The notes under the pieces: model-generated
The model's database searches: none
What the model was told of the DNA's origin: nothing
Seen by the model: only the letters and a program-made list of their open reading frames with translations
Source of the DNA: Vibrio coralliilyticus ATCC BAA-450
GTDB lineage: Bacteria; Pseudomonadota; Gammaproteobacteria; Enterobacterales; Vibrionaceae
Assembly (NCBI RefSeq): GCF_000176135.1
Contig: NZ_ACZN01000010.1
Location: forward strand, 1 to 64,000
DNA length: 64,000 nucleotides
Direction of reading: 5' to 3'
Made by a program: the position numbers and the translations under genes
Shown here: positions 24,205-34,869 of the stretch, one piece after another
Layout of the letters: every line of letters begins with the position of its first letter
How positions within the stretch are numbered: position 1 is the stretch's first letter

Positions 24205-25086
24205 TTAGCCTTCAAGCTTGGCAATCAGTTGCTCTAATTTGTGAGGCTCATCAAGACTAATCGTGACTTTCGACGCGCCGTTCTTGGCACGCACGATTGC
24301 CACTTTAGCACTGAGCATTTCACTCAATTTCTGTGACATTTGTTGTGCCTCAGTGTCTTGAAGCTCATTTTTCTCTTCAGATTGCGGCTGGAGACACTTT
24401 TTCACTAACTGTTCTGTCTGACGAACTGTCATACGCTTCTTCGCGACCAGTTCAGCAACCTCAACCTGCTCTTCCCCTTCCAACGCCAACAGCGCACGTG
24501 CGTGGCCCATTTCGAGCATTTTTTCTGAAAGGAGATACTTGACGTCCATTTCCAGCTGATTCAGTCGCAGCAAGTTACTCACGGTAGCACGCGATTTACC
24601 AATCACCTCAGCCACTTGCTGGTGGGTGAGAGAAAACTCTTCCTGAAGACGATCGAGGGCGACAGCCTCTTCGATCACATTAAGATCTTCACGTTGAATG
24701 TTCTCGATCAACGCCATAGCGATCGCTGCGCGATCGTCAACGTTTTTGATCACACACGGTACTTGTTTGAGCCCCGCTTTGCGTGCCGCACGCCAACGGC
24801 GTTCACCCGCAATGATTTCAAACTTGTCATTTTCAACCTGACGAACCACGATCGGCTGAATAATCCCCTGAGACTCTATCGAAGCCGCTAACTCTTCTAG
24901 CGCTTCGGGCTCCATATCTTTACGCGGCTGATAAACACCAGGCTTAAGGCTATTGATGCTTAAATCTGTCAGCTCCCCATCAGAAGAAAGCTCTTGGCTG
25001 TGCAAGGCACTTTGCTGTTTTTCACGCGCGAGCGAGCTCGTTGAAAGCAGAGCATCAAGCCCTTTACCTAAACCACGTTTAGACAT
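24205..25086 (-). CDS. parB: chromosome partitioning protein ParB
   Basis: A 293-aa CTPase/DNA-binding protein that loads at parS sites and segregates the origin with ParA. The start MSKRGLGKGLDALL at 25086 is the conserved ParB N-terminus; an upstream ATG (25125) overlaps parA. The N-terminal domain holds GERRWRAARKAG near 105 (CTP-binding box). The central helix-turn-helix is THQQVAEVIGKSRATVSNLLRL near 158-180, and the C-terminus is the dimerisation domain. It lies 22 nt after parA. Confidence 0.96.
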   Translation of the reverse strand: MSKRGLGKGLDALLSTSSLAREKQQSALHSQELSSDGELTDLSINSLKPGVYQPRKDMEPEALEELAASIESQGIIQPIVVRQVENDKFEIIAGERRWRAARKAGLKQVPCVIKNVDDRAAIAMALIENIQREDLNVIEEAVALDRLQEEFSLTHQQVAEVIGKSRATVSNLLRLNQLEMDVKYLLSEKMLEMGHARALLALEGEEQVEVAELVAKKRMTVRQTEQLVKKCLQPQSEEKNELQDTEAQQMSQKLSEMLSAKVAIVRAKNGASKVTISLDEPHKLEQLIAKLEG

Positions 25087-25108
25087 GAGACAAATTCCTT
25101 TGGTTGGG

Positions 25109-25882
25109 TTATGCAGGGACTTCATCGCGGCGCAGCATTTCTCCAGCTAGAGCCAGATACGCTTTTGCGCCTGCGGAGTATTTGTCGTAGTACATGGCAG
25201 GTTTACCATGACTTGGCGCTTCGGCCAGACGAACATTACGCGGAATAACAGTGCGGTACACCTTGTTACCAAAGTGCTTTTTCAACTGATCGGATACTTC
25301 GTTTGATAAGCGGTTACGAGGGTCATACATGGTGCGAAGCAGACCTTCGATTTTAAGATTTTCATTTACCACCGCTGCCAGCTTACTGATGGTATCCATT
25401 AATGCTGTTAAACCTTCCAGTGCAAAATACTCACACTGCATAGGAACCAAGACCGAATCTGCTGCGGCCATGGCATTGATTGTAAGAAGGTTTAGCGATG
25501 GAGGACAATCGATAAAGATGAAATCATAGTTATCGCGAACTGACGCAAGTGCATGTTTGAGACGAACTTCGCGCGCAAACACTTCCATCAGTTTGATTTC
25601 AGCCGCAGTGACATCGCCGTTGGCAGCAATCAAATCATAGTTGCCAGAGGTCTTGCGACACACGACATCATCAAATGCGACATCTTCAACCAGCAGCTCA
25701 TAAGCGGTGGCATCGACCTGATACTTATCGACGCCACTGGCCATAGTAGCGTTACCTTGCGGATCGAGATCAATCACCAATACCTTACGCTTGGTCGCAG
25801 CCATAGACGCGGCTAAGTTGATGCACGTTGTTGTTTTACCAACTCCACCTTTCTGGTTGGCGATTGCTACGATTTTTCCCAC
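25109..25882 (-). CDS. parA: chromosome partitioning ATPase ParA (Soj family)
   Basis: The 257-aa Walker-type ATPase positions the ParB-parS complex. It has the deviant Walker A KGGVGKTT at residues 11-18, Walker A' and B near 40 (VIDLDPQGNAT) and 120 (FIFIDCPPSL). It is the origin-proximal chromosomal partner (ParA1 type), in the conserved order mnmG-rsmG-parA-parB, 14 nt after rsmG. Confidence 0.96.
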   Translation of the reverse strand: MGKIVAIANQKGGVGKTTTCINLAASMAATKRKVLVIDLDPQGNATMASGVDKYQVDATAYELLVEDVAFDDVVCRKTSGNYDLIAANGDVTAAEIKLMEVFAREVRLKHALASVRDNYDFIFIDCPPSLNLLTINAMAAADSVLVPMQCEYFALEGLTALMDTISKLAAVVNENLKIEGLLRTMYDPRNRLSNEVSDQLKKHFGNKVYRTVIPRNVRLAEAPSHGKPAMYYDKYSAGAKAYLALAGEMLRRDEVPA

Positions 25883-25896
25883 GGTGAACCTCGCTT

Positions 25897-26529
25897 TTAT
25901 TCCTTGCGGGATAAGATTACTAGATGACGCTTACCTTCCAATTCAGGAACTTGCAAAGCTTTGATGTCGGTCACAGAACACCAGTCCGGAAGCTGGTCAA
26001 TCTCATCCTGAGGCAGTTGGCCCTTAAGAGCCATAAAACAGCCGGTTTGGGCTTTGGGTAAGTGATGACACCACTCCACCATATCAACCATAGAGGCAAA
26101 TGCTCGGCTTAAAACGCCGTCAAATTTGTCTTGCGGCTGAAACTCTTCAACACGGCTTTGAATCGGCGTGACATTTTCGATCTTTAGTTCATGCAGCACT
26201 TGTTTAATAAAACGAATGCGCTTACCAAGGCTGTCGAGCAAATAAAATTCTTTGTCTGGATTCATGATAGACAAAGGGATCCCCGGCAGGCCCGGCCCGG
26301 TGCCAACGTCAATAAAACGCTGCCCTTGTAAGTGAGAGCTGACAACAATACTATCCAGAATGTGTTTCACCAGCATGTCACTAGGATCGCGTACCGAGGT
26401 CAGATTATAAGCTTTGTTCCATTTGTTGAGCATTTCAACATAACCAACAAGTTGATCTCGTTGATTATCTGACACCTCAAGCTTAGTTTGTGCGATCAAT
26501 GCGTCCAGTTCAGTACGTAATGCGCTCAT
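25897..26529 (-). CDS. rsmG: 16S rRNA (guanine-527-N7) methyltransferase RsmG
   Basis: A 210-aa SAM-dependent methyltransferase (formerly GidB) with the glycine-rich SAM motif [15 protein letters not shown] near 66-80. The start ATG overlaps the mnmG stop by one base, showing translational coupling. Loss of RsmG is known to give low-level streptomycin resistance in other bacteria. Confidence 0.96.
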   Translation of the reverse strand: MSALRTELDALIAQTKLEVSDNQRDQLVGYVEMLNKWNKAYNLTSVRDPSDMLVKHILDSIVVSSHLQGQRFIDVGTGPGLPGIPLSIMNPDKEFYLLDSLGKRIRFIKQVLHELKIENVTPIQSRVEEFQPQDKFDGVLSRAFASMVDMVEWCHHLPKAQTGCFMALKGQLPQDEIDQLPDWCSVTDIKALQVPELEGKRHLVILSRKE

Positions 26530-28424
26530 TATGCTTCCTCACCTTTCTTCAGCATGCCTTGCTTTTTGAGATGAACAAGCAAGATGGAGATGGCCGCAGG
26601 CGTAATTCCAGAGATGCGTGAAGCAATACCGATAGATTCTGGCTTCGATTCATTCAATTTCGCCACCACTTCATTCGACAGGCCTTTTACGTTGGCGTAA
26701 TCCATATCAAGTGGCAGGTGTGTATGTTCATGGCGTAAGGATTTTTCAATCTCGTCTTGCTGACGCTTAATGTAACCTTCGTATTTAACTTGGATTTCCA
26801 CTTGCTCTGCAGCCTGTTGATCCGCCAGCGCAGGTGCAAAGGCTTCTAGCTCTGTCAGCTGCTGATAGGTCATCTCAGGGCGACGCAGCAGATCTTCACC
26901 ACTGGCTTCACGCACCATTGGTGTTTTTAGCAGTTGGTTAAGTGCATCAATGCCTTGTGACTTAGGGTTCATCCAAGTGTCTTTCAGACGCTGGCGCTCT
27001 TTGGTCATATTGTCGATCTTTTCGTTGAAACGCGCCCAACGAAGATCATCGATCAAACCAAGTTCTCGCGCCTGCTCTGTTAAACGCAAATCCGCGTTAT
27101 CTTCGCGCAGTAGCAAGCGATACTCGGCGCGTGAAGTGAACATGCGATACGGTTCTTTGGTGCCCATTGTTGAAAGGTCATCAATCAAAACACCGACGTA
27201 AGCCTGATCACGGCGTGGGCTCCAACCGTCTTTGTCCTGACTGTACAAACTCGCGTTCAAGCCCGCCATTAAACCTTGCGCAGCCGCTTCTTCATAGCCA
27301 GTGGTGCCGTTGATCTGGCCAGCAAAGAACAAACCATTAATAAATTTGGTTTCGTAGGTCTGTTTTAAATCACGTGGATCGAAGAAATCGTATTCTATCG
27401 CGTAGCCTGGTCGCACAATGTGGGCATTTTCAAACCCTTTCATTGAACGAACAATCTGAACTTGAACATCAAACGGCAAGCTGGTGGAGATGCCATTTGG
27501 ATAGAGCTCATGTGTATTCAGTCCTTCAGGCTCGATAAAGATCTGATGGCTGTTCTTGTCAGCAAAACGCATCACTTTGTCTTCAATCGACGGACAGTAA
27601 CGTGGACCAATCCCCTCGATCACACCCGCATACATCGGGCTACGATCTAAGTTATTGCGGATCACTTCGTGTGTTTGATCGTTGGTGTGGGTGATAAAGC
27701 ACGGGATCTGGCGTGGGTGCTGTGTTCTTTGACCCATAAAGGAGAACACAGGTGTTGGATTATCACCATGTTGTGCTTCAAGCTGGGAGAAATCAACACT
27801 TCGCGCATCAATTCGTGGTGGAGTTCCTGTCTTAAGGCGATCAACACGGAATGGTAATTCACGTAAACGATCCGCCAGAGCTATGGAAGGAGGATCGCCC
27901 GCGCGGCCACCTGAAGAGCTTTCCATACCAATATGGATCTTACCGCCAAGGAAAGTCCCAACCGTTAATACGACTGCTTTGGCATGAAAACGTAGTCCCA
28001 TCTGTGTCACAACACCTACAGCTCTGTCCTGTTCAACAATCAGATCATCAACGGATTGTTGAAATAAGGTCAGGTTAGGGGCATTTTCTAATGCTTCACG
28101 AACATAGGCTTTGTACAGAGCACGATCAGCTTGAGCACGAGTTGCTCTTACTGCTGGACCTTTAGATGCATTCAGCGTTCTGAATTGAATACCAGCATGA
28201 TCGATGGCTTGGGCCATTAACCCTCCCATCGCATCCACTTCTTTGACTAGGTGACCTTTACCGATGCCACCGATGGCTGGATTACATGACATCTGACCTA
28301 AAGTGTCGATGTTATGTGTCAGTAACAGCGTCTTTTGTCCTGTGCGAGCTGATGCGAGTGCGGCTTCCGTTCCTGCGTGTCCGCCACCGACAACAATGAC
28401 GTCAAATTTTTCGTGATAAAGCAT
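26529..28424 (-). CDS. mnmG: tRNA uridine-5-carboxymethylaminomethyl enzyme MnmG (GidA)
   Basis: An FAD-dependent subunit that, with MnmE (29361-30722), installs cmnm5U at the wobble position of tRNAs. The 631-aa protein has the FAD motif [12 protein letters not shown] near 10-21 and GGRAGDPPS near 190-200. The start ATG at 28424 ([15 protein letters not shown]) has AGAGG upstream; the in-frame ATG at 28445 would add seven unconserved residues. It is the first gene left of oriC and reads away from it. Confidence 0.97.
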   Translation of the reverse strand: MLYHEKFDVIVVGGGHAGTEAALASARTGQKTLLLTHNIDTLGQMSCNPAIGGIGKGHLVKEVDAMGGLMAQAIDHAGIQFRTLNASKGPAVRATRAQADRALYKAYVREALENAPNLTLFQQSVDDLIVEQDRAVGVVTQMGLRFHAKAVVLTVGTFLGGKIHIGMESSSGGRAGDPPSIALADRLRELPFRVDRLKTGTPPRIDARSVDFSQLEAQHGDNPTPVFSFMGQRTQHPRQIPCFITHTNDQTHEVIRNNLDRSPMYAGVIEGIGPRYCPSIEDKVMRFADKNSHQIFIEPEGLNTHELYPNGISTSLPFDVQVQIVRSMKGFENAHIVRPGYAIEYDFFDPRDLKQTYETKFINGLFFAGQINGTTGYEEAAAQGLMAGLNASLYSQDKDGWSPRRDQAYVGVLIDDLSTMGTKEPYRMFTSRAEYRLLLREDNADLRLTEQARELGLIDDLRWARFNEKIDNMTKERQRLKDTWMNPKSQGIDALNQLLKTPMVREASGEDLLRRPEMTYQQLTELEAFAPALADQQAAEQVEIQVKYEGYIKRQQDEIEKSLRHEHTHLPLDMDYANVKGLSNEVVAKLNESKPESIGIASRISGITPAAISILLVHLKKQGMLKKGEEA

Positions 28425-28554
28425 GAACTGACCTCTGGTATTCAATAGAGAGATGGGCAGATAAAAAGGAGCGCTATTCTACCTGCTTTCACATTGATAG
28501 AAAATCGCTTTTCGCGTTTTTAATCTAAGCCTCTGACAAAGCTTACTAATATAG

Positions 28555-28592
28555 GATCTCTATATATGATCTTTTATTAGATCTATTATAAG
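28555..28592. repeat. three tandem 13-mers, origin unwinding region
   Basis: GATCTCTATATAT (28555), GATCTTTTATTAG (28568) and GATCTATTATAAG (28580) are three AT-rich 13-mers in direct order. They correspond to the L, M and R 13-mers of E. coli oriC, where the duplex first opens. The last two overlap by one base. Confidence 0.88.
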
Positions 28593-28794
28593 GATCGACG
28601 ATCTCTGTGGATAAGTAAAAAATGATCAACAAGATCATGGATCTTAAACAGATCAAATGATGTGATCTTGCCTTGATCAGATCGAGGATTACCTGAGATC
28701 AAAATGGCTAGTTATTCACAGGCGAAAAATAGATCAAGAGTTGTTCTTTGGATAACTATAGGTTAATCACCGGATAGTTTGCATTTTATCCACA
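28555..28794. other. oriC: oriC, chromosome I replication origin
   Basis: The mnmG-mioC intergenic region has the full E. coli-type layout. AT-rich 13-mers (28555-28592) come first, then DnaA boxes R1 TGTGGATAA (28606-28614), R2-like TTATTCACA (28712-28720), R3-like TTTGGATAA (28747-28755) and R4 TTATCCACA (28786-28794), in the same orientations as E. coli. The stretch AGTTGTTCTTTGGATAACTA around R3 is essentially that of E. coli oriC. I count 14 GATC Dam/SeqA sites from 28555 to 28735. mioC transcription (minus strand) runs into the origin. Confidence 0.96.
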
Positions 28795-28872
28795 GCTAGA
28801 GCGATTAAAATTTCACCAGATTGAGAAAGAAGAGAGGAAGTGACAATGAGCAATCACTTCCTTATTGGGGGA

Positions 28873-29307
28873 TTATAGGCTATCAATATGATCGGATAGC
28901 CAAGCTTCAGCGGCATCTTCAGGGACATCGTGATTGAGCACATCGATTGTCAGGCAATCTGCAACCGCTGTACCACCGATGTCCGCGAGTAGCGCATGAG
29001 CATGCTGGCCCGCAGCACAGAATGTATCGTAGCTGGAGTCGCCAATCGCAATCACGGCATACTTAACCCCAGACATTCTAGGTGGGGTGTCTTGCAGGGC
29101 CTGGATAAATGGCTGAATGTTATCTGGGTATTCACCAGCACCATGGGTCGAAGTGATCAGTAGCCAAGTACCTTCAGCCGGGATCTCACTCAGCTCAGGT
29201 TGGTTGTGAATGCAGGTCTCAAAGCCTTTTTCAATCAAGAGATCACTAAGATGATCTCCAACGTATTCAGCACCACCTAATGTGCTGCCGGTAATTATTT
29301 GGATCAT
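28873..29307 (-). CDS. mioC: flavodoxin-like protein MioC
   Basis: A 144-aa FMN-binding flavodoxin-type protein. It has [16 protein letters not shown] at residues 5-20 (phosphate loop), [12 protein letters not shown] near 53-64 and [11 protein letters not shown] near 86. In E. coli MioC is needed for biotin synthase activity, and its transcription past oriC influences initiation. Gene position and direction next to the origin are conserved here. Confidence 0.94.
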   Translation of the reverse strand: MIQIITGSTLGGAEYVGDHLSDLLIEKGFETCIHNQPELSEIPAEGTWLLITSTHGAGEYPDNIQPFIQALQDTPPRMSGVKYAVIAIGDSSYDTFCAAGQHAHALLADIGGTAVADCLTIDVLNHDVPEDAAEAWLSDHIDSL

Positions 29308-29324
29308 ATGGTTTCCTTTTACCT

Positions 29325-29352
29325 AAAAAACACGCGACTCAAAGGTCGCGTG
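29325..29352 (-). terminator. mnmE terminator
   Basis: An 8-bp stem, CACGCGAC / GTCGCGTG, with a 6-nt loop is followed on the minus strand by six T. It lies just after the mnmE stop and before mioC. Confidence 0.82.
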
Positions 29353-29360
29353 TATGGGGA

Positions 29361-30722
29361 TTATTTGCCAATACAGAAGGAGGAGAAGATACGCCCGAGC
29401 AAGTCATCTGAGCTGAACTCTCCGGTGATTTCATTCAGGTGCTGCTGCGCAATTCTCAGTTCTTCTGCGAGGATTTCGCCCGCCATGTAACCTTCCAGTT
29501 GCTGCTGACCTATATCAAGGTGTTCAGCAGCTTTTTCCAGCGCTTCTAGGTGACGACGACGAGCCATAAAGCCACCTTCGTGCCCACCCGCAAAGCCCAT
29601 GCACTCTTTAAGGTGCGTACGCAGTGATTCGACGCCCTGACCCGTTCTGGCCGACAGACGAATCAACGTTGGATCGTTAACATGACAGATACCAAGTGTT
29701 TCATCGGTTTGATCGACTTTATTGCGGATCACTGTCATGCCGATATTGCTCGGCAATCGATCGACGAAGTCAGGCCAAATCTCTTTCGGGTCAGTGGCAT
29801 CTGTGGTGGTGCCATCGACCATAAACAAGACGCGGTCGGCTTGCTCGATTTCTTCCCACGCACGTTCGATACCTATCTTTTCGACTTCATCTGACGCATC
29901 GCGTAGACCTGCGGTATCAATGATGTGCAGTGGCATGCCATCAATATGGATATGCTCTCTCAATACATCTCGGGTGGTGCCAGCAATATCGGTCACAATG
30001 GCAGACTCTTTACCCGATAGAGCGTTTAGAAGGCTGGACTTGCCCGCATTTGGACGACCGGCGATGACTACTTTCATCCCTTCGCGCATGATAGCGCCTT
30101 GTGTCGCTTCTTTGCGCACGGCGGTGAGGTTATCAATAATCGTCTGTAGGTCGGCAGAGACTTTACCATCGGCAAGAAAATCGATTTCTTCTTCGGGGAA
30201 ATCAATTGCGGCTTCGACGTAGATACGTAGGTGTATCAGAGATTCTACCAAGGTTTGAATTCGGTTTGAAAACGCGCCTTGAAGCGATTTAAGGGCCGAT
30301 TTTGCCGCTTGTTCTGAGCTGGCATCAATTAAGTCCGCAATGGCTTCGGCTTGAGCTAAATCGAGCTTATCGTTGAGGAAGGCGCGCTCTGAAAACTCAC
30401 CTGGGCGAGCGGTGCGGATGCCGGGAATTTGCAGGATGCGTTTGATCAGCATATCCATTACGACTGGGCCGCCATGGCCTTGCAGTTCTAGGACATCTTC
30501 GCCAGTAAAGGAGTTCGGATTAGGGAAATAGAGCGCGATCCCCTGATCGAGCTGAGTGCCATCCTGAGCCGTAAATGACAGATACTCTGCGTATCTTGGA
30601 CGTAATTCTTTGCCTGTTACCTCAGAAGCGACTTTGGCCGCAAGGGGACCGGATACGCGAATAATGCCGACACCGCCTCGTCCGGGCGCAGTCGCTTGAG
30701 CGACAATGGTCTCTGTAGTCAT
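29361..30722 (-). CDS. mnmE: tRNA modification GTPase MnmE (TrmE)
   Basis: A 453-aa GTPase partner of MnmG in wobble-uridine modification. The N-terminal formyl-THF-binding domain begins [20 protein letters not shown]. The G domain has G1 GRPNAGKSS near 222-230, IAGTTRD near 248 and G3 DTAGLRD near 268. The C-terminal CIGK motif, essential for modification, is intact. It is separated from yidC by a terminator at 30797-30820. Confidence 0.97.
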   Translation of the reverse strand: MTTETIVAQATAPGRGGVGIIRVSGPLAAKVASEVTGKELRPRYAEYLSFTAQDGTQLDQGIALYFPNPNSFTGEDVLELQGHGGPVVMDMLIKRILQIPGIRTARPGEFSERAFLNDKLDLAQAEAIADLIDASSEQAAKSALKSLQGAFSNRIQTLVESLIHLRIYVEAAIDFPEEEIDFLADGKVSADLQTIIDNLTAVRKEATQGAIMREGMKVVIAGRPNAGKSSLLNALSGKESAIVTDIAGTTRDVLREHIHIDGMPLHIIDTAGLRDASDEVEKIGIERAWEEIEQADRVLFMVDGTTTDATDPKEIWPDFVDRLPSNIGMTVIRNKVDQTDETLGICHVNDPTLIRLSARTGQGVESLRTHLKECMGFAGGHEGGFMARRRHLEALEKAAEHLDIGQQQLEGYMAGEILAEELRIAQQHLNEITGEFSSDDLLGRIFSSFCIGK

Positions 30723-30796
30723 AGTGGTAGCCTTTGCGATGCATACCCTGTGAGGGTAAATAGTGAATGAGATGAATTGTAATCAGCCAAAAACAA

Positions 30797-30820
30797 AAAG
30801 GCGACCTTTTGGTCGCCTTT
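30797..30820 (-). terminator. yidC operon terminator
   Basis: A perfect 10-bp stem, AAAGGCGACC / GGTCGCCTTT, with a TTTT loop is followed by T-rich sequence on the minus strand. It ends the rpmH-rnpA-yidD-yidC transcript. Confidence 0.85.
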
Positions 30821-30842
30821 CTCGATTATTTACGCCGACTCG

Positions 30843-32462
30843 TTATTTTGAGTGCAAGCCTTTCTTCTCCAGCGCCTTATAAATCAGCGTCTGTTGGATC
30901 AGAGTAACGATGTTCGACACTAACCAGTAAAGAACCAGACCTGATGGGAAGAACAGGAAGAAACCTGTGAACAGAACAGGCATGAACGTCATGATCTTCT
31001 GCTGCATTGGATCTGTCACTGTGGTTGGGCTCATCTTCTGGATCAGGAACATGGATGCACCCATCAGTAGCGGCAAGATGTAGTAAGGGTCTTGCGCTGA
31101 CAAGTCAGTAATCCAACCAAAGAATGGTGAGTGACGCAGTTCCACCGATTCCATTAGTGCCCAGTAAAGTGCAATGAAAATAGGCATCTGTAGAAGTAGA
31201 GGCAGACAGCCACCCAGTGGGTTTACTTTCTCTTTCTTGTACAGTTCCATCATTTCTTGGCTCATACGCTGACGGTCATCGCCGATACGCTCACGCATCG
31301 CTTGCAGCTTAGGCTGTAGCATGCGCATTTTTGCCATTGAAGTGTACTGTGCCTTAGTCAGTGGGTACATAGCACCACGCACAATGAAGGTCAGAACGAT
31401 GATCGCTAGACCCCAGTTAGACACGAAGCTTTGAATGAACGACAGTAGCGTGTGCAGTGGTTTAGCGATAAACCATAGCCAGCCATAATCCACAACCAAG
31501 TCTAGATTCGGCGCAGTTTCTGCCATTTCTTGCTGAAGTTTCGGACCTACCCAAAGTGTCGCGTTGAATTTTGCTGAGTCACCCGTTGCGATGGTTTTGT
31601 TCGGCATACGAACACCAATGTCACCCAGGTTACCAATCACGCGAGTGTACAGGTTAGTACCTGGCTCGTTGCGAGGGATCCATGCAGACGCGAAGTAGTG
31701 TTGGATCATTGCTGCCCAACCCTGACCGTCTGGTAGGGTGATTGACAGGTTACGATCCTGCATATCGTCAAAGCTGTATTTCTTGTAACGCGTTTCTTCT
31801 GTTGAGTACGCACCGCCACGGTAAGTTGGCATAGTGATGCTGCCGCCCGCGTCCATCAAGTTTTGGCGCAGGTGAGCGTACATACCAAATGTCGCGTTGC
31901 TACCTGAGTTGTTGACTACATCGTATTCAACGTCAACCGCGTAGCTGCCACGCTTAACAATAAATGTTTTGGTGTACTCAAGGCCATTTGCTTGGTATGT
32001 CATTGGGATGCGAAGTTCATCCTGACCGTCTTCCAGAGTGAAGCTATCTGCATTCACTGAGTAAGCCGGACGATTTGAGCTACTCAGATCGATACCTTGA
32101 GGACCCACTAGACCACTTTGCGCAATGAATTGGTGACCTGGCTCGTTCTTCAGTAGAACGAATGGGTCTGATGAATCCAGTTCTGCAGAGTATTGATTGA
32201 GGTCTGCAGTGATAACATCACCACCAACCGTATCAATCGACAGAGTCAAGACGTCAGTTGTCACGGTAATCGTTTTAGCAGACGCTTGCTGCGCAGGCGC
32301 GGGATCTAAATCATCCGCAAGAGTAGGGGCAGGTAGAGTACTGCTTGATTGTGCCTGTTCAACCGGCTGTGGTGCTGGGTTCTTTGCGACTTGCCATTGT
32401 TGAAACAACAAGAAAGAAACCAGTGCTAGCGCGATTAACAGGATATTACGTTGAGAATCCAT
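30843..32462 (-). CDS. yidC: membrane protein insertase YidC
   Basis: The 539-aa Oxa1/Alb3-family insertase integrates inner-membrane proteins such as Fo c, alone or with SecYEG. Residues 6-22 form the first membrane helix, followed by a Pro/Ala-rich linker, a large periplasmic beta-rich domain (about 60-320) and five C-terminal helices. The conserved [20 protein letters not shown] lies near 420. It is last in rpmH-rnpA-yidD-yidC, 2 nt after yidD. Confidence 0.97.
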   Translation of the reverse strand: MDSQRNILLIALALVSFLLFQQWQVAKNPAPQPVEQAQSSSTLPAPTLADDLDPAPAQQASAKTITVTTDVLTLSIDTVGGDVITADLNQYSAELDSSDPFVLLKNEPGHQFIAQSGLVGPQGIDLSSSNRPAYSVNADSFTLEDGQDELRIPMTYQANGLEYTKTFIVKRGSYAVDVEYDVVNNSGSNATFGMYAHLRQNLMDAGGSITMPTYRGGAYSTEETRYKKYSFDDMQDRNLSITLPDGQGWAAMIQHYFASAWIPRNEPGTNLYTRVIGNLGDIGVRMPNKTIATGDSAKFNATLWVGPKLQQEMAETAPNLDLVVDYGWLWFIAKPLHTLLSFIQSFVSNWGLAIIVLTFIVRGAMYPLTKAQYTSMAKMRMLQPKLQAMRERIGDDRQRMSQEMMELYKKEKVNPLGGCLPLLLQMPIFIALYWALMESVELRHSPFFGWITDLSAQDPYYILPLLMGASMFLIQKMSPTTVTDPMQQKIMTFMPVLFTGFFLFFPSGLVLYWLVSNIVTLIQQTLIYKALEKKGLHSK

Positions 32463-32464
32463 CG

Positions 32465-32722
32465 TTATTTATCTCTGTCTTGTTTCTGGACTGGTGGAAC
32501 GGGATCAAAACCGCCCTCATTCAAAGGGTGGCATTTTAATAGACGTTTGCTTGATAACCAACACCCTTTTACAAAACCGTGAGCTTTTAGTGCTTCTATG
32601 GCGTAAGTAGAGCAGGTTGGAGTAAAACGACAGCGTGGTCCGATAAGCGGACTAATGAGACCTTGATAAAGACGGACGAATCCGATTGCTACCCACGCGA
32701 AGGGCGAGACAGGCGCTGCCAT
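32465..32722 (-). CDS. yidD: membrane protein insertion efficiency factor YidD
   Basis: An 85-aa protein with the three conserved cysteines of the family, in [14 protein letters not shown] (near 28-41) and LLKCHPL (near 63). An amphipathic N-terminus associates with the inner membrane, where it aids YidC/SecYEG insertion. It overlaps the end of rnpA by 34 nt, as in E. coli, which implies translational coupling. Confidence 0.94.
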   Translation of the reverse strand: MAAPVSPFAWVAIGFVRLYQGLISPLIGPRCRFTPTCSTYAIEALKAHGFVKGCWLSSKRLLKCHPLNEGGFDPVPPVQKQDRDK

Positions 32723-33045
32723 AATTTATCAAACAGTTTGAACATTTCTTCATTGCTCAGATCTTGGGCGCTTTTCTTGGCAATCACAACAAAATCTTTG
32801 TGAGCAAGCTGGTGTTGATTGTTACGAAAGCTTTCACGAGCAAGGCGTTTAAAACGATTACGACCAACAGCGGTTTTAATCTGTTTTTTGGGAACGGCTA
32901 AACCTAATCGAGGGTGAGATAGGTTGTTATTGCGAGCAATGATGGTGAAATGTGGTGAGCCAGCTCGATGAGCTTGCTGGAAGACATTTTGATAATGCTC
33001 GGGAGTTAACAAACGTAACTCCCGATCGAACGCGTACGTTTTCAA
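32689..33045 (-). CDS. rnpA: ribonuclease P protein component RnpA
   Basis: A 118-aa basic protein that assists the RNase P RNA in tRNA 5' maturation. The RNR signature [14 protein letters not shown] is near 60-73. It begins 12 nt after rpmH and overlaps yidD. Confidence 0.96.
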   Translation of the reverse strand: MKTYAFDRELRLLTPEHYQNVFQQAHRAGSPHFTIIARNNNLSHPRLGLAVPKKQIKTAVGRNRFKRLARESFRNNQHQLAHKDFVVIAKKSAQDLSNEEMFKLFDKLWQRLSRPSRG

Positions 33046-33057
33046 AATAATCGAAGA

Positions 33058-33192
33058 TTACTTAGAAAGACGCTTACGGCCTTTTGCACGACGTGCATTG
33101 ATTGTTGCACGACCGTTCTTAGTAGCCATACGTGCACGGAAACCGTGAGTACGCTTGCGCTTTAGAACTGAAGGTTGAAAAGTGCGTTTCAT
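33058..33192 (-). CDS. rpmH: 50S ribosomal protein L34
   Basis: A 44-aa highly basic protein, [18 protein letters not shown] at the N-terminus and ending RKRLSK, the canonical L34 sequence. The start is ATG at 33192, with AAAGG upstream. It is first in the rpmH-rnpA-yidD-yidC transcript and is preceded by two strong promoters. Confidence 0.97.
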   Translation of the reverse strand: MKRTFQPSVLKRKRTHGFRARMATKNGRATINARRAKGRKRLSK

Positions 33193-33306
33193 GATAATTA
33201 CCTTTACTGATCAGTAGTTTTAGGTTCTTAGTTAACCCGGCGTGGGCCATTTGGTCTTCTTTATATATAAAGAGGACAAACCGACGCCTCTCAACAAAGA
33301 GGCGGA

Positions 33307-33335
33307 ATTGTAATCACAGTCACACAAAGTGTCAA
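33307..33335 (-). promoter_or_regulatory. rpmH promoter, proximal
   Basis: On the minus strand there is a consensus -35 TTGACA (33335-33330), a 17-nt spacer and -10 TACAAT (33312-33307), about 115 nt upstream of rpmH. Confidence 0.8.
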
Positions 33336-33367
33336 TCATTGAGCAACTGCTAAATTCCGGCCGGGCG

Positions 33368-33395
33368 ATTATACGTAGTGTGAGCAAAATCTCAA
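33368..33395 (-). promoter_or_regulatory. rpmH promoter, distal
   Basis: The minus strand carries -35 TTGAGA (33395-33390), a 16-nt spacer and a perfect -10 TATAAT (33373-33368). With the proximal promoter it forms a tandem pair, reasonable for a ribosomal protein operon. Confidence 0.75.
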
Positions 33396-33422
33396 GGATC
33401 AAGCGATCTTCTTTGGTGATCT

Positions 33423-34160
33423 TTACTCAGCGCCTACTTGGCGAAGGAATCTCTGTAAACGAGGATCCTGTGGATTATTAAAGATATCCTGTGGAGAGCC
33501 TTGCTCAACGATATTGCCTTCCGCCATAAAGATCACGCGATCCGCCACTTCTCGGGCGAACTGCATTTCGTGTGTGACCACCAGCATGGTTTGGTGTTTA
33601 GTCGCTAACTCCTTCATTAACTGAAGAACTTCGCCGACCCACTCAGGATCTAGTGCTGAGGTCGGTTCGTCAAACAGCAATAATTCGGGTTGCAGTGCCA
33701 TCGCACGTCCGATACCCACACGTTGCTGCTGGCCACCAGACAGCGCCGCTGGATAACTGTCTCCTTTATCGCCAAGGCCGATGTCGTCAAGAATCTGCTG
33801 AGCGCGTGCCAATGCTTGGTCTTTCTTCCAGCCGCGAACGGTGATGAGGCCTTCAGCAATATTCTGACGGGCGGTCATATGGGCAAACAAGGCATAGTTC
33901 TGGAAAACAAACCCTGTCTTACGGCGCAGAGCTAATACTTCCGCTTTGGTGTGCTTTTCAGTATCCACGCTTACGTCATCAATGGTGATGACGCCTTTGT
34001 CGGCATTTTCTAGAAAATTCACCGTGCGCAGCAGGGTGGATTTGCCCGTACCGCTAGAGCCGATAATGACAATAATCTCGCCCTGTTTGATATCGAGATC
34101 GATGCCTTTAAGGACTTCTGTCTCACCAAAGCGTTTGTGAATGTTATCTAACTTGATCAT
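33423..34160 (-). CDS. amino-acid ABC transporter ATP-binding protein
   Basis: A 245-aa ABC ATPase with Walker A GSSGTGKST near 33-41, Q-loop FQNYALFAH near 86, signature LSGGQQQRVGIGRA near 138 and Walker B LLLFDEPTSALDP near 160. It belongs to the polar amino-acid group (GlnQ/TcyN-like). Its start overlaps the permease stop by 4 nt (ATGA), so binding protein, permease and ATPase form one operon. The binding protein resembles cystine binders, so cystine is the favoured but unproven substrate. Confidence 0.9.
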   Translation of the reverse strand: MIKLDNIHKRFGETEVLKGIDLDIKQGEIIVIIGSSGTGKSTLLRTVNFLENADKGVITIDDVSVDTEKHTKAEVLALRRKTGFVFQNYALFAHMTARQNIAEGLITVRGWKKDQALARAQQILDDIGLGDKGDSYPAALSGGQQQRVGIGRAMALQPELLLFDEPTSALDPEWVGEVLQLMKELATKHQTMLVVTHEMQFAREVADRVIFMAEGNIVEQGSPQDIFNNPQDPRLQRFLRQVGAE

Positions 34161-34828
34161 CTTACGTATGCCTTATTCAACTTAGCTTCTGCCCAGATTT
34201 GCACGCGAGTCAGTATTACTACAACGCCCCAGTAAATCAGCGCAACGGCAAGGAAAGCTTCGAAAAAGCGGAAGCTGGATGACGCTTCCATTTGCGCTTT
34301 TGCCATGATCTCCGCCACACCTAGCGTAAAGGCCAATGAGGTCGATTTGATCATATCAATGAAGTAGTTCATCAATGACGGCAGCGCCACACGCGTTGCC
34401 TGCGGCAAGATCACTCGGCGCATCGCTTGAGTCGTTGTCATGCCCACAGACAGGCTGGCTTCCATCTGGCTACGATCGATACCAATGATCGCGGCGCGGA
34501 TACTCTCCGCCATGTATGCGGCAAAGTGCAGAGTCAAACCAATCACCGCGGCGCTGAATGCATCCAGACCGACTAGGAACGGAAAAATCTGCGGTAAGCC
34601 GTAGTAAAGCAGAAACAGTTGAACCAACAGTGGTGTACCACGGAAGAAGCTGATGTACAGCTGGCTTAACTGATCAAGAACGGGAACGCGAAATACACGG
34701 ATATTCGCTAAAATGACGGCCAAAATCAGTGAAAATACTAAACCCCATGTCGCCATTTCCATGGTGGTGCCCAGATACTTGAGTAGTATCGGCATCAGGT
34801 TCAGCATGTAGTTAAAATCGAATCCCAT
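34157..34828 (-). CDS. amino-acid ABC transporter permease
   Basis: A 223-aa inner-membrane permease of the His/Glu/Gln/Arg/cystine type with about five helices. The EAA-type loop is MEASLSVGMTTTQAMRRVILPQA near 136-158. It probably forms a homodimer with the adjacent ATPase. A hairpin at 34870-34901 lies between it and the upstream binding-protein gene. Confidence 0.9.
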   Translation of the reverse strand: MGFDFNYMLNLMPILLKYLGTTMEMATWGLVFSLILAVILANIRVFRVPVLDQLSQLYISFFRGTPLLVQLFLLYYGLPQIFPFLVGLDAFSAAVIGLTLHFAAYMAESIRAAIIGIDRSQMEASLSVGMTTTQAMRRVILPQATRVALPSLMNYFIDMIKSTSLAFTLGVAEIMAKAQMEASSSFRFFEAFLAVALIYWGVVVILTRVQIWAEAKLNKAYVR

Positions 34829-34869
34829 AACGTATCCCAGTTAAAAATAAGCTTCTATACAAAAAGCAA

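Noticed and set aside
29722..30222. 166-aa frame antisense to mnmE
   Set aside because: Lies opposite a highly conserved gene; Ser/Arg-rich shadow sequence without a start signal.
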